Positions 19,037-28,405 are shown, counted from the first letter of the stretch. The stretch: DNA of 64,000 bases from Roseiarcus sp963816065 (GCA_963816065.1 CAWFJG010000019.1:186001-250000), one strand, 5' to 3'. The notes: generated from the sequence alone by a model not told the origin. Made by a program: numbers and translations.

Positions 19037-19492
19037 GTGGCGCTGGTCGTTGACGCGTCGGTGGGACTGAAATGGGCGCTGGCCGAGGCGGACAGCCGCT
19101 TCGCGGAGGCGCTCGTACGCGCCGAGCCGGGTCTAATGGTCCCCGACTTCTGGCTGCACGAGGCGACAAACGTCCTGTGGCTGCAAGTGCGGCGGAAATT
19201 GCTCACTCCAGATGAGGCGCGGGAAGGCCTGGGTTTGCTTGCCGCGCTTGTCGAACCAACCCCGACCGGGCGCATGGGCCTCCATGAGGTGACGCTCGAC
19301 ATCGGCATGGCGATCAATCATTCGACCTACGACACGATGTACCTTGCGTTCGCGATTGCGACAGGGGCAAGCGCGGTCGTGTCCGCCGACTCCGCTTTCG
19401 TTCGAGCGGTACGAACCCACCCGGACTCGGCCATGGCGGCCATGGCGGTGACCCTGGAGGATTGGGCTCGTTCTCAAGGCCTTCGGCCTTGA
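19037..19492 (+). CDS. vapC: VapC-type PIN domain ribonuclease toxin
   Basis: PIN-domain endoribonuclease of 151 residues. The acidic metal-binding residues are in place: Asp6 (VVDASVGLKW), Glu42 (HEATNVLW), Asp99 (STYDTMYLAFA) and Asp118 (VVSADSAF), so the toxin should be active. GTG start directly after vapB. The family cleaves tRNA or rRNA; the target here is unknown. Confidence 0.9.
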   Translation: MALVVDASVGLKWALAEADSRFAEALVRAEPGLMVPDFWLHEATNVLWLQVRRKLLTPDEAREGLGLLAALVEPTPTGRMGLHEVTLDIGMAINHSTYDTMYLAFAIATGASAVVSADSAFVRAVRTHPDSAMAAMAVTLEDWARSQGLRP

Positions 19493-19524
19493 CAGGTCGC
19501 GCGGCGCGGCGCGCTTCCCTGCCT

Positions 19525-20467
19525 TCACGTTCCGGAAGGCGCGCAGTCCGCTCGGCCCCGCGCCAGGGCCGTGGCGCCGCAGTCGCCGAACAGGAAGCCG
19601 TTGGAGAACTCCGCCTCCTGAACGATCCGGCCGAGCCGCGCGAGGCCCTTCCTCGCCGGAGATGCGGCCGGCGACGGCGTCGGCGAACGCCTGCGCGATG
19701 GCGACGAAGTCGCCGCTGTGCGGCGACAGGCGCAGCGACGTGACGCCGGCGGCGCCGAGGCGGTCGCAGTCGCCGATCAGGTTGGCGTAGGCGTGCGACA
19801 GGGTCTGCACCCCGTTCACCGCCAGAAAGTCGGCGTCGTCGAGGGTTCGCGCGGCGAGGCCGTCCGGATCGTTGGCGCAGACGAACTGGCACGAATCCTT
19901 GGTCAGCCCGTGGATGCGCGCGTGCGTGCAGCGGCTCGAGATCGCGAGCGGGATGCGGCCGTAGGCCCAGACCTCGACGCAGGCGTCAAGCTGTTGAGCG
20001 GCCCTCGCCAGGACCTCGACCGAGGCGATCGGCAGTTCCGGCGGCAGGCAGAAGCGCCGTGCGCCGAGGCGTGCAAGATAAGCGAGCGTCATCTCGTTAT
20101 AGACATTGACCAGCGGTCCGACCGCAAAGGGTCTCTCAGGACGCATCCAGCGCAACAGCGTCAGGTCGTTGATCTCGACCCCGTATCCGGCCTGTTCGGC
20201 GAGCTCGCGCGCCGCCTTGCGCTCGCGCTCGAGCGTCGGCAGCGCCAGCGAGGCGAGCGCGACCGTCTTGCCGCCGCGCTCGAGCCGCTCGACGACCGCG
20301 GGAATACGGTCCGAATAGAAGGGCAGGCGTTTCGAGCAGACGAGTTCGCCGACGACGACGCGGTCGACCGGCGCTTCGTCGGCGATCCGGGCGTAGAAGT
20401 CGACCAAGGCGTCCGCCGTCCAGTTGAACAGCACCGGCCCGACCGTCAGCTGAAGGCGCTTGTGCAA
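19525..20467 (-). CDS. ubiV: UbiV, O2-independent ubiquinone hydroxylation (U32 family), one frameshift
   Basis: With UbiU and UbiT it makes ubiquinone without oxygen; UbiU-UbiV carry 4Fe-4S clusters. Four cysteines in UbiV-like spacing are present: Cys44 (ELVCSKRLPF), Cys180, Cys193 and Cys197 (SCQFVCAND). The frame breaks near 19645; the corrected end reads GLARLGRIVQEAEFSNGFLF then GDCGATALARGRADC and a TGA at 19527. A one-base insertion or sequencing error is likely. Last gene of the ubiTUV run; a palindromic repeat sits between it and ubiU. Confidence 0.88.
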
Positions 20468-20501
20468 GGTTAGATCCCAATCAAACGCGGTTGCGCCAGC
20501 G

Positions 20502-20606
20502 AACCCTCACCCTGCGGCCTTCGGCCGCTTCCCTCTCCCGATGGGAGAGAGGACGCCCTTCCCCCTCTGGGGGAAGGTGGCCGCGTAAGCGGCCGGATGA
20601 GGGTTT
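20502..20606. repeat. Intergenic palindromic repeat (~105 bp), copy 1
   Basis: Begins AACCCTCACCCTGCGGCC and ends CGGCCGGATGAGGGTTT, so its ends are inverted repeats; inside are further stems such as CTCTCCCGATGGGAGAG and CTTCCCCCTCTGGGGGAAG. The sequence recurs at 57135-57760 (interrupted) and as a half copy at 54294. It lies in the ubiU-ubiV gap and would form a stable RNA hairpin there. Confidence 0.75.
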
Positions 20607-20632
20607 GTCGCGCAATCCCATCTCAATTCGCC

Positions 20633-21629
20633 TCACCGCCAGGCCTTGCGATAGGCCCCTGCTGTTGTCTTCTGCCCCTCTGTGAGGTCGCGGAGCGCGC
20701 TCGTGGCGATGGGGCGGCCGGCGGCAGTACGCGTCGAGCGCCGCGCGGAAGCCGCTGACGACCGCCGTCGTATAGGCGCGGCTGCGTTGCCGGCCTTCGA
20801 TCTTCAGCGCCGTGACGCCGGCTTCCGCGAGTTGCGGAATGAGCGTGGCTGCGTCGAGGCTGACGGGGTCCTCGAAGGCGTGGCCCTGGTAGGCGCCGAT
20901 CCGGAACGAGCCTTTGCACAGCGTCGGATAGGGGGCGGGCTCCCCCGCGCCGACCCGATGGATGGCGAAGCCGCCGAGGCGCGAGACCAGCGCGCCGCCT
21001 TCCTCGCGGTACTCGACGTGGCTCGCGGGCGAGCAGGCGCCGTTCATGTTCGGCGATTTGCCGGTGGCGTAGGAGGAGAGCGAGCACCGTCCTTCGGCCA
21101 TCACGCACAGGCCGCCGAACACGAATACTTCCGTCTCCACGCCGGTCTCGCGGTTGATCGCCGCGATCTCCTGCACGGTCAGCACGCGCGGAAGCACGAC
21201 GCGTTTGACCCGGAAAGCGTTGGCGTAGACGGCGATCGCGTCGGCGTTGGCCGCCGCCGCCTGGACCGAGAGATGCAGGCGCAAACCCTGCCGGCGCTCA
21301 GCCGCGTAATCGAGCAGCCCGAGATCGGCGAGGATCACTGCGTCGGCGCCGAAGCGATGGGCGTCGTCGACGGCTTTGGCCCAGAGGTCGAAAGCGCCCG
21401 CGCGCGGAAAGGTGTTGATGGCGATAAGCACCTTGGCGCCGCGCCGGTGCGCGAATGAAATCGCCTCGGCCATCTCGGCGCGCGAGAAATTGAGCCCTGG
21501 AAAGTTGCGCGCGTTCGTCTCGTCGTTAAACCCGCAATAGACCGCGTGCGCGCCGGCTTCCACCGCCGAGCGCAGGGCGGCCGGCGTTCCAGCCGGGCAG
21601 ACCAGTTCGAGTTCCCGCCGCCCGGTCAT
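20633..21629 (-). CDS. ubiU: UbiU, O2-independent ubiquinone hydroxylation (U32 family), one frameshift
   Basis: Partner of UbiV. The N-terminus ELVCPAGTPAALRSAVEAGA and the segment VYCGFNDETNARNFPGLNFS are typical. The four cluster cysteines are Cys175, Cys182, Cys199 and Cys238, with the same spacing as the characterised E. coli protein. Near 20730 a single-base shift occurs; the corrected C-terminus is ATSALRDLTEGQKTTAGAYR-KAWR with TGA at 20635. The ATG overlaps the ubiT stop (ATGA). Confidence 0.88.
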
Positions 21630-22198
21630 TCGAACCGCGCCGCGGACACGCGGGTCAGCGGCGCGCCGCTCATGGCCGCGACCGCCGCCGCCAGCCTTTG
21701 CGCCGGGGCCGCGGCCAGCCGTTCAAGCGGCCCAAACAGCGCCGTCGCCTCGCGCACGAGATCGAGTTCCTCGTTGTCGATGGCGTTGCGCAAGGCGACG
21801 ACCGCCTCGGTGTCGCCCTCGATCGACAGGTCGCGCGAGAAGAACAGAGCGTCGCCGTCGTAGGCGCCGTGCACCAGGCCGATCAGCGCGGCGAGCGGCC
21901 CGGCGATCCGCGCGTTCCAGACGACCGCCTCGTCCCGCCTGAGGGCGAACAGGCTCGGACGCGTTGGGCGAGGCTTGAGGACAAGGACGAAGGGCAAGTC
22001 GGTCGGGTCGATGAGAAAGACCTTCATCGCCTGCTCGCCGAGCCGAGAGAACAGGGCAGGATGGCGCTCAGCGAGCCTCATCGTCAGACGGGCGCCGACC
22101 AGCGACAGCGGCCAGAGCGGCGCAAACCGCAGCGCGATCGCGCCCGCGGCGGGAAATTGCGGAATGCGGACGTGGGACATGAGGATCATAAGCCCCAT
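21626..22198 (-). CDS. ubiT: UbiT, SCP2-domain ubiquinone biosynthesis accessory factor
   Basis: Lipid-binding SCP2-fold protein that delivers the prenylated precursor to the O2-independent hydroxylases. Seen: FSRLGEQAMKVFLIDPTDLP and WNARIAGPLAALIGLVHGAY, then DGDALFFSRDLSIEGDTEAV, the SCP2 C-terminal block. It is the first gene of ubiT-ubiU-ubiV. Three nearby in-frame ATGs (22198, 22189, 22180) lack a strong ribosome site, so the start is uncertain; a FNR box lies only 15 bp upstream of the first of these, which may favour a later start. Confidence 0.82.
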   Translation of the reverse strand: MGLMILMSHVRIPQFPAAGAIALRFAPLWPLSLVGARLTMRLAERHPALFSRLGEQAMKVFLIDPTDLPFVLVLKPRPTRPSLFALRRDEAVVWNARIAGPLAALIGLVHGAYDGDALFFSRDLSIEGDTEAVVALRNAIDNEELDLVREATALFGPLERLAAAPAQRLAAAVAAMSGAPLTRVSAARFE

Positions 22199-22212
22199 GC
22201 CGCGCGCCCGCG

Positions 22213-22226
22213 CTTTGATCTGAATC
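22213..22226. promoter_or_regulatory. FNR/Anr box between ubiT and ubiD
   Basis: TTGATCTGAATCAA is a perfect TTGAT-N4-ATCAA palindrome in the short gap between the divergent ubiT and ubiD genes. FNR-type regulators bind this when oxygen is absent, matching the anaerobic role of UbiTUV. Exact promoter spacing cannot be fixed from the sequence. Confidence 0.75.
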
Positions 22227-22261
22227 AATGCGGACGGTGAAGGCTTACGGGAGGAACCGGA

Positions 22262-23774
22262 ATGTCATTCCGCGACCTTCCGGCTTTTCGCGATCTCAGA
22301 ACCTTCCTCCGGTTTCTTGAGGACCGCCGTCTTCTGGCCCGAATCGGCGAGCCGATCAGCCTCGTCCACGACCTCACCGAGGTGCACCGGCGCGTTCTCC
22401 TGGCCGGCGGCCCCGCGCTCCTGTTCGAGAATGCGCGGGGGGCGAAGATCCCCGTCCTCACCAATCTGTTCGGCACGGCCGAGCGGGTCGCGGCGGCCTT
22501 TGGCGTCGCCCTGCCGCGGGTCGGCGAACTCGGCGAAATGCTCGCCGCCCTGCGCGAGCCGGAGCCGTTTGATGGTGTGCGGGATGCGCTGAGCCGCTGG
22601 CCGATGGTTCGCGCCGCGCTCTCAACCCGGCCGAGCCTCGTGTCGCGGCCCGACTGCCAGGCCGACCGGCGGCTCGGAAGCGACGTCGATCTCGGCCTCT
22701 TGCCGATCCAGACCTGCTGGCCGGGCGAGCCGGCGCCGCTGATCACCTGGCCCATGGTGATCACGCGGCCGCCCGACACGGAGGCCGACGATACGGCGCA
22801 TATGAACATCGGCGTCTACCGGATGCAGGTCCTGGACAGGGACCGCGCCATCATGCGCTGGCTGCCCCAGCGCGGCGGCGCGGCGCATCATCGGGCGTGG
22901 AGCGCGCAGGGCAAGGATACGCCGGTCGCCGTGGCGATCGGCTCTCGATCCGGCGACCATTCTCTCGGCCGTGCTGCCGTTGCCGGAGACGGTTTCGGAA
23001 CTGCGCTTCTCCGGCGTGCTGCGCGGCGAGCGGCCGCGAATCGCGCCCGCCCTGACCGTGCCGCTGATGGTCCCCGCCGACGCGGAAATTGTGATCGAGG
23101 GATTCGTCTCGGCGACGGAGACGGCGCCGGAAGGCCCTTACGGCGACCACACTGGTTATTACAACAGCGTCGAAGCGTTTCCCGTCATGCGGATCACCGC
23201 GATCACCTCGCGGCGCGATCCGATCTACCTCACCACCTTCACCGGCAGGCCGCCGGACGAGCCGTCGGTGATCGGCGCCGTGCTCAACGATCTCGCCATC
23301 CCCACAATGCGGCGGCAGATGCCGGAGATCGTCGACGTCTGGCTGCCGCCGGAAGCCTGCTCCTATCGCATGGCGATCATCGCGATCCGCAAGTCCTACC
23401 CCGGGCAGGCGCGCCGCGTGATGATGGGCCTTTGGGGCATGCTGCCGCAGTTCAACTACACCAAGACAATCATCGTGGTGGACGACGATATCGACGTGCG
23501 CGACTGGAAGGACGTGGCCTGGGCGCTGGCGACGCGGATGGACGCGGCGCGCGACACGGTCGTCGTGGCGAATACGCCGATCGACTACCTCGATTTCGCC
23601 TCCCCCGAGCCGGGCCTCGGCGGCAAGCTCGGCCTCGACGCCACCAGGAAGATCGGCGCCGAGACCACGCGCGAATGGGGCCGGACGCTCGCCATGTCGT
23701 CCGAGGTCATGAAGCGGGTCGACGAAGTTTGGCCGCGGCTCCAGCGCGCGCTCGCCAACTGCAATTCCCCATGA
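22262..23774 (+). CDS. ubiD: UbiD family decarboxylase (4-hydroxy-3-polyprenylbenzoate), one frameshift
   Basis: Prenylated-FMN-dependent decarboxylase, about 504 residues. GGGAGGAACC precedes ATG 22262. Seen: MNIGVYRMQVLDRDRAIMRW (cofactor/substrate region), EGPYGDHTGYYNSVEAFPVM (the conserved UbiD block with catalytic Glu) and FNYTKTIIVVDDDIDVRDWK. A single-base shift near 22945 separates the N-terminal third from the rest, which resumes as ILSAVLPLPETVSELRFSGV. Shares the FNR-box region with ubiTUV, so it probably supplies the decarboxylation step of the same pathway; other UbiD-family substrates remain possible. No ubiX is in view. Confidence 0.85.
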
Positions 23775-23874
23775 TACCGCCGATCCGCGAACGCGCGCGA
23801 GGCATTCGCGCCGCGTCGACCGAGCGAGAATTGCGATAGACTGCCGCGCAAACATTTTCTGAGGAGAGACGGCC

Positions 23875-24408
23875 ATGGCGATCATCGACGTCAGCAACTC
23901 GACGCTGCTCATGATCGATTTCCAGGCGCGGCTGATGACCGCGATCGACGAGGGCGCCGCGGCGATCGCCAACGGTCGCCGGCTCGTCGAGGCGGCGGCG
24001 CTGTTCGGCGTTCCGGCGCTTTTCACCGAGCAGAACCCTGGGCGGCTTGGGCCGACTGTGCCGGAGCTCCGGCCGGACGAATCGCGAGTTTTCGCCAAGT
24101 TGACCTTCGACGCCAGCCGCGCGTCGGGCTTTGCCGACCGGCTGGCGGAGGGGCATGCGCTGATCGTCGCCGGCTGCGAGGCGCATGTCTGCGTGCTGCA
24201 GACGGCGCTCGGGCTGCTCGAGGCAGGCCGGCCCGTTTTCGTCGTCCGCGACGCGGTCGGCTCGCGGCGGCCGGAAAGCAAGGAGACCGCGCTGAGGCGG
24301 ATGGAGCGCAATGGCGCGGAAATCGTGACGACCGAAATGGTTGTGTTCGAGTGGCTCGGGTCCGCCGAGAGCCCACGTTTCCGGGAAGCCGTTGGCTTGA
24401 TCAAGTGA
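23875..24408 (+). CDS. Isochorismatase-like cysteine hydrolase
   Basis: Cytoplasmic amidohydrolase of the isochorismatase/nicotinamidase superfamily (YcaC-like), 177 residues. The triad is visible as Asp15 (LMIDFQARL), Lys75 (FAKLTFDA) and Cys106 (GCEAHVCVLQTA). GGAGAGAC precedes ATG 23875. It follows ubiD by 100 bp on the same strand. Its 3' end is duplicated in the scar at 25130-25285. Confidence 0.87.
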   Translation: MAIIDVSNSTLLMIDFQARLMTAIDEGAAAIANGRRLVEAAALFGVPALFTEQNPGRLGPTVPELRPDESRVFAKLTFDASRASGFADRLAEGHALIVAGCEAHVCVLQTALGLLEAGRPVFVVRDAVGSRRPESKETALRRMERNGAEIVTTEMVVFEWLGSAESPRFREAVGLIK

Positions 24409-24553
24409 GGTCCAGTTTTCCTGGGCGCCGTGGCCACCCACTGGCCGAGGCGCCTTTGCGCGTGGCTCGGCTTTCGCCCGGTCGGCTCTGCTCGGACGTG
24501 GGTACGGAAGCGAGCCTGACGCGAAGGAGGCGGCTGCAGTCGAGCCTGCACGA

Positions 24554-24874
24554 TCAGCGGTTGGAAAACAGAGTCAAGAGAACCTTGCCCTTGTCGCCGA
24601 TGACGCAGACCAGCGTCTGCGGCTTGTCCTTCGAACCTCGCTCGAGATATGCATCGGCGATCACCACGGTTCGGACCGGAACCGTCTCGATCGCCGTATC
24701 GGCCTTGATGATCTTGGCGCTGTCCAGATCGACCACGATGTCCTTGATCTGCGACGACTTCTGCTTGAGCGCGATCAGGCCGCTGGCCTTGCAGGCGTCG
24801 ACTTCGGGCGAAGGAGTCTGCGCCATGGCGGGCGAAGCCGCGAGTGCGGCCAGAACGACAAGAGGGAATCTCAA
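24554..24874 (-). CDS. Small secreted protein of unknown function
   Basis: A 106-residue exported protein: signal peptide MRFPLVVLAALAASPAMAQ, then a basic/acidic mixed body with two cysteines (VDACKASG and TLVCVIGDKG) that could form a disulfide. I do not recognise a family. Start supported by the signal peptide. It lies between the hydrolase and the duplication scar, convergent to the hydrolase. Confidence 0.6.
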   Translation of the reverse strand: MRFPLVVLAALAASPAMAQTPSPEVDACKASGLIALKQKSSQIKDIVVDLDSAKIIKADTAIETVPVRTVVIADAYLERGSKDKPQTLVCVIGDKGKVLLTLFSNR

Positions 24875-24954
24875 ACGCGCCTCCGACGGTAACTACACGC
24901 GCGGGCAATGACGCCCGTTCGTCAAACGAAGCAGCGCAGCCCGAGTTCCAATCG

Positions 24955-25285
24955 TCACGCCGACGGCGTGAGGATCGCCCAGCCGGCCTCGCTGAGACGT
25001 AGCCTTGGCTGGCGGGGGGGTCGGGTTCGACGCCACCAGGAAGGTCGGCGCCGAAACCACCCGCGAATGGGGCCGGACGCTCGTCATGTCGCCCGAGGCG
25101 ACGTCACAGGTCGAGGCCGTCTGGCCGCGACGCGGTCGGCTCACGGCGGCCGGAAAAAGGAGGCCGCTCTGAGGCGGATGGAGCGGAACTGCGGGGAAAT
25201 CGTCACGACCGAGATGGTCGTGTTCGAGTGGCTCGGGTCCGCCGGGAGCCCGCGCTTCCGGGAAGCGGTCGCCTTGATCAATTGA
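24955..25285. pseudogene. Mosaic scar of GH13, ubiD and hydrolase 3' ends
   Basis: Three adjoining segments each copy the 3' end of a nearby gene. 24955-25010 resembles 26400-26460 (end of the GH13 gene, minus strand; shared GAATCGCCCAGCC-like core). 25022-25130 resembles the ubiD end (shared GACGCCACCAGGAAG and GCGAATGGGGCCGGACGCTC). 25130-25285 resembles the hydrolase end (shared GTTCGAGTGGCTCGGGTCCG). None is a whole gene. Any open frame here is a relic. Confidence 0.75.
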
Positions 25286-25342
25286 GGTCGCCTGCGGCGC
25301 CGCCCGTGTCGCCGGACTGCCGTGTCGTGTCCTCCAGGATGA

Positions 25343-26290
25343 CTATGTTCGCGATAGCGATCGAGGTGAAGCCGCGACCTGTGCCCCCGCCGCGATCCGC
25401 TCGCAAACCAGCTGCGCCGCCGCGATGTCCTCGACCGCGAGGCCGAGGGACTTGAACACGGTCATCGAGCCGGTGGCCGGCAGGGGCTTGGCGCCCGAAA
25501 AAATCTCGCCCGCCTCGGCATGGATCGGCGCGCCGGAAAGGATCACGTCGCCCAATTCCGACTGGGCCGCATCGCGCGAATCGACGATCAGCGCGCACGC
25601 GCGCATCAGCGCGTCGTCGAGCTCGCGCCAGTTCGGCCGGCAGGCGCCGATCGCGTTGACATGTGCGCCGGGTTTCACCCAAGCGCCGGTCAGCACCGGG
25701 GTCTGTGAGCTTGTCGCAACGACGATCACGTCGGCGTCCTCGACCGTCGCGCGGACGTCCGGCTTGGCGATTGCGCCATGCTCGGCGGCAAACTGCTCGG
25801 CGCGCTCGGGCGTGCGGCTCCAGACACGGGTCTCCTCGAAGGCGCGCACACGGCTCAAGGCCTCGAGATGCGCGCCCGCCTGAACGCCGGCGCCGACGAG
25901 CGCCAGCACGCGCGCGTCGGAGCGGGCGATGCGCCGAGTCACGGCGGCCGAGACCGCGGCCGTGCGCATCTCGGTGACCAGTGTCCCATCCATCGCGGCG
26001 AGCGGCTCGCCGGTATCGGAGCGCATGAGCAAAATCATCGCATGGTGCGTCGGGACGCCCGTTCCGGCGTTCGCCGGATAGAAGCTGACGAGCTTCAATC
26101 CCATCGCCGTCCCGGCGACTGCCGGCATCACGCCCAAATAGCGCCGGCCTTCCTCGACGGTCAGCATGCTGCGCACGGGCTGGAGAACCTTGCCGGCGGA
26201 GAAGTCGCCGAGCGCGCCCTCCATCGCATCGATCAGCGCGTCCCATTCCAGCGCGGCGCGCACGCGCGCTTGGTCAAGATAGTCGAGCAT
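25343..26290 (-). CDS. Ornithine cyclodeaminase / mu-crystallin family enzyme
   Basis: NAD-dependent enzyme of the OCD/mu-crystallin family, 315 residues as usual. The substrate part contains GLKLVSFYPANAGTGVPTHH and MDGTLVTEMRTAAVSAAVTR; the Rossmann loop is LVGAGVQAGAHLEAL. Members deaminate ornithine, reduce cyclic imino acids or act on alanine/arginine derivatives, so the reaction is not fixed. ATG 26290 has GGAAGGAG upstream. Intact and alone on its strand between the scar and the GH13 gene. Confidence 0.85.
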   Translation of the reverse strand: MLDYLDQARVRAALEWDALIDAMEGALGDFSAGKVLQPVRSMLTVEEGRRYLGVMPAVAGTAMGLKLVSFYPANAGTGVPTHHAMILLMRSDTGEPLAAMDGTLVTEMRTAAVSAAVTRRIARSDARVLALVGAGVQAGAHLEALSRVRAFEETRVWSRTPERAEQFAAEHGAIAKPDVRATVEDADVIVVATSSQTPVLTGAWVKPGAHVNAIGACRPNWRELDDALMRACALIVDSRDAAQSELGDVILSGAPIHAEAGEIFSGAKPLPATGSMTVFKSLGLAVEDIAAAQLVCERIAAGAQVAASPRSLSRT

Positions 26291-26393
26291 CCTCACTCCT
26301 TCCGCAGCTGTCATAGCAAGCGTACCCAAGCGAGGCGAGGCGCCTTCCCTGCAGCCGAGAAGCGATCGCGGCTGACGTGGTCGAGGATTGCGC

Positions 26394-27735
26394 CTACAGG
26401 GGGTGCGCCGCCGGCGAGAGAATCGCCCAGCCCACCTCGCCGAGACGCAGCTTCGGCTCGCGGACGCCGGCCTCGAGCGCGGCCGTGCGTCCGAACAGGA
26501 TCGCGCGCATGCCCGGCGCCGGCAGCATCGTCTCCTTTCCGAGATTGAGCGCGACCATGAGCCGCTCGTCCCCGGCAAAGGCTTCGAAAACCACGGTCTC
26601 GTTGGCGAGATGCAGAACGCGGGTCTTGGCCCGATGCAGCCAGGGGTGACGGCGGCGCATCCCGATCAGCTCTTGATGGCGGCGAAAGACCGGCAGCCCC
26701 AACGGCGAAAGCGCCGCCGGGCTCTCGGGGAAGGCCGCACGGACGGCGTCGTCGCCGCCGAGCCGATTGTCCTTCACGCCGCGAAACGCCTGCTCGTCTC
26801 CGGCATAGATCGACGGCGTGCCGCCGCAGGCGAACAGCACCGCCAGCGCATGGTCGATGAAGCGCGGGTCGTCGAGGCGACTCGCGAGCCGCGTGACGTC
26901 GTGATTGCCGATAAAGGTCTGCGGGACGAAAGCGTCGAGGAAGGCGTTGTGGCGATCGAGCGCCCAGGCGAGTTCGAAGAAATTGCGGTCGTTGAGCGCG
27001 CTCCAGATCGCCTTCCAGAGTTCGTATTGCGTCACCGCGTCGACGCCGGTCTCTTTGACGAAGCCGACATAATCGCCGTGAATGACCTCGCCGAACAGAT
27101 AGGCCTCGGGATGCTTGGCGCGCACGCGCGGCAGCACGCGCGCCCAGAATCGCGGCGGGATGGCGTAGGCGGCGTCGAGGCGCCAGCCGGACGCGCCGCG
27201 GTCGAGCCAGTGGATCATCACGTCGGTCACGAGGTCTTCGATCGGCGGCGCATCGTGGTTGAGAACGACGAGGTCATGGTGGCCCTCGAAGGTGACAGCC
27301 ATCGGTCCGTCGGACGCCGGGCGACCGGAGGCCTCTTCGAGTCGAAACCAGGCGGCCCGGCCCGGGGTCGGGCCGCCGTCGACAAGCTCCTGAAAAGCAG
27401 GGTGGCGCCGCGACACGTGATTGAACACGCCGTCCAGCACGATTCTTAGCCCGCGTTTGCGAGCCGAACTCGATCAGCGCGTCGAAGTCGGCGTCGTCGC
27501 CGAGCCTCGGGTCGATTCGGAAATGATCGATCGTGTCGTAGCCGTGCGAGGCGGCGGCAAAGATCGGACCAAGCAGAAGCCCGGAGGCGCCGAGTTCGAT
27601 CGCGTAGTCGAGCCAGCCGGTCAGCCGCCCGAGGCGGTGCGCGAGTGGAGCGGTTCGCTCGGGTCGGATCTCTGCGCCGACGAAGCCAAGCGGATAGACG
27701 TGCCAAAAGATCGCATGCTCGACCCAGACGGGCAT
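26394..27735 (-). CDS. GH13 alpha-amylase family glycosidase, one frameshift
   Basis: Cytoplasmic alpha-glucan hydrolase (no signal peptide), about 446 residues. Seen: HVYPLGFVGAE at the start, VLDGVFNHVSRRHPAFQELV (region I), GWRLDAAYAIPP (region II, nucleophile Asp), YLFGEVIHGDYVG (region III, acid Glu) and FIGNHDVTRLAS (region IV). One extra base near 27455 shifts frame; correction gives ALIEFARKRGLRIVLDG. The ATG lies just beyond a TetR-type operator, and the tetR gene is immediately upstream on the same strand, so it is probably the regulated target. It may use maltodextrin or trehalose-like substrates. Confidence 0.85.
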
Positions 27736-27748
27736 GATGCCTCTCCTA

Positions 27749-27764
27749 TTTACCGGTTGGTATA
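27749..27764. promoter_or_regulatory. TetR-type operator before the GH13 gene
   Basis: TTTACCGGTTGGTATA, an imperfect palindrome matching the site at 28390 at 12 of 16 positions when read on the minus strand (TATACCAACCGGTAAA). It sits 14 bp upstream of the GH13 start, between it and the tetR stop. Confidence 0.6.
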
Positions 27765-27773
27765 TTTGACAGC

Positions 27774-28379
27774 TCAGCCCTTCTGCGAGGCGCCGTCCGG
27801 TTGCGCCGCGAATCCGTACAGGAAGGCGTGAGTCGCCTCCCGCGCTCGTTCAGCGCCGAGCGACGCATAATTGTTCAGGGCGAGCGCGATGGCGTTGTTG
27901 AGCACGCCTAGAAACGCGGCTGCAAGCGCGCGGGCGCGCTCCTGCGGCAGGCCTTCGGCGGCGAGCGCCTCTCGGAACAACCGTTCGACCGCGGCGAAAT
28001 GCCGCTCGTGAAACGATCGCGCCACTTCATAGGCTTCACTGCGGATCGGCGCGAACCACAGCGTCAGATAGAGCCGATAAAAGCTGCGCTCCTTGGCGGC
28101 GAATGCGAAGGTGGCCTCGGCGATCGCCGTCAGCGTGGCGGAGAACTCGCCGCGCCTGACGTTCCCCGCGAGCGCGACACGCAACGGACCGAACCGCTCG
28201 TCGATCAGCGCCTCGAGGAGGCCGCGCTTGCTGCCGAAATGGTGGTAGAGCGTCGGCTTGGTCACGCCGGCCGCAATGCAGATCCGCTGCACGCCGACGC
28301 CGTCATAGCCGTGGGTGGCGAAGAGGTCGAGCGCGCGGCCGAGCAACTCCGCGCGAGTGTCGTCCGACGAGGCAGCCAT
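27774..28379 (-). CDS. TetR family transcriptional regulator
   Basis: Repressor of 201 residues with an N-terminal helix-turn-helix (LFATHGYDGVGVQRICIAAG then VTKPTLYHHFGSKRGLLEAL) and a C-terminal ligand domain. ATG 28379 is chosen because the upstream in-frame codons would run through the operator at 28390. Palindromic sites both before this gene and before the GH13 gene imply autoregulation plus control of the glycosidase. Intact. Confidence 0.9.
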   Translation of the reverse strand: MAASSDDTRAELLGRALDLFATHGYDGVGVQRICIAAGVTKPTLYHHFGSKRGLLEALIDERFGPLRVALAGNVRRGEFSATLTAIAEATFAFAAKERSFYRLYLTLWFAPIRSEAYEVARSFHERHFAAVERLFREALAAEGLPQERARALAAAFLGVLNNAIALALNNYASLGAERAREATHAFLYGFAAQPDGASQKG

Positions 28380-28389
28380 GCGGCCACTG

Positions 28390-28405
28390 TATACCGAACG
28401 GTATA
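28390..28405. promoter_or_regulatory. TetR-type operator before tetR (autoregulation)
   Basis: TATACCGAACGGTATA is a perfect 7-2-7 palindrome starting 10 bp upstream of the tetR start codon and overlapping an AT-rich promoter-like stretch (TATATAAATTC). Related to the site at 27749. Confidence 0.75.

Noticed and set aside
22851..24908. Very long minus-strand open frame opposite ubiD and the hydrolase
   Set aside because: Low-complexity antisense frame of GC-rich genes with no recognisable domain; both plus-strand genes have intact catalytic motifs.
25270..25290. TTGATCAATTGA near the scar as a second FNR box
   Set aside because: The half-sites lack the 4-bp spacer and it is simply the duplicated end of the hydrolase gene.
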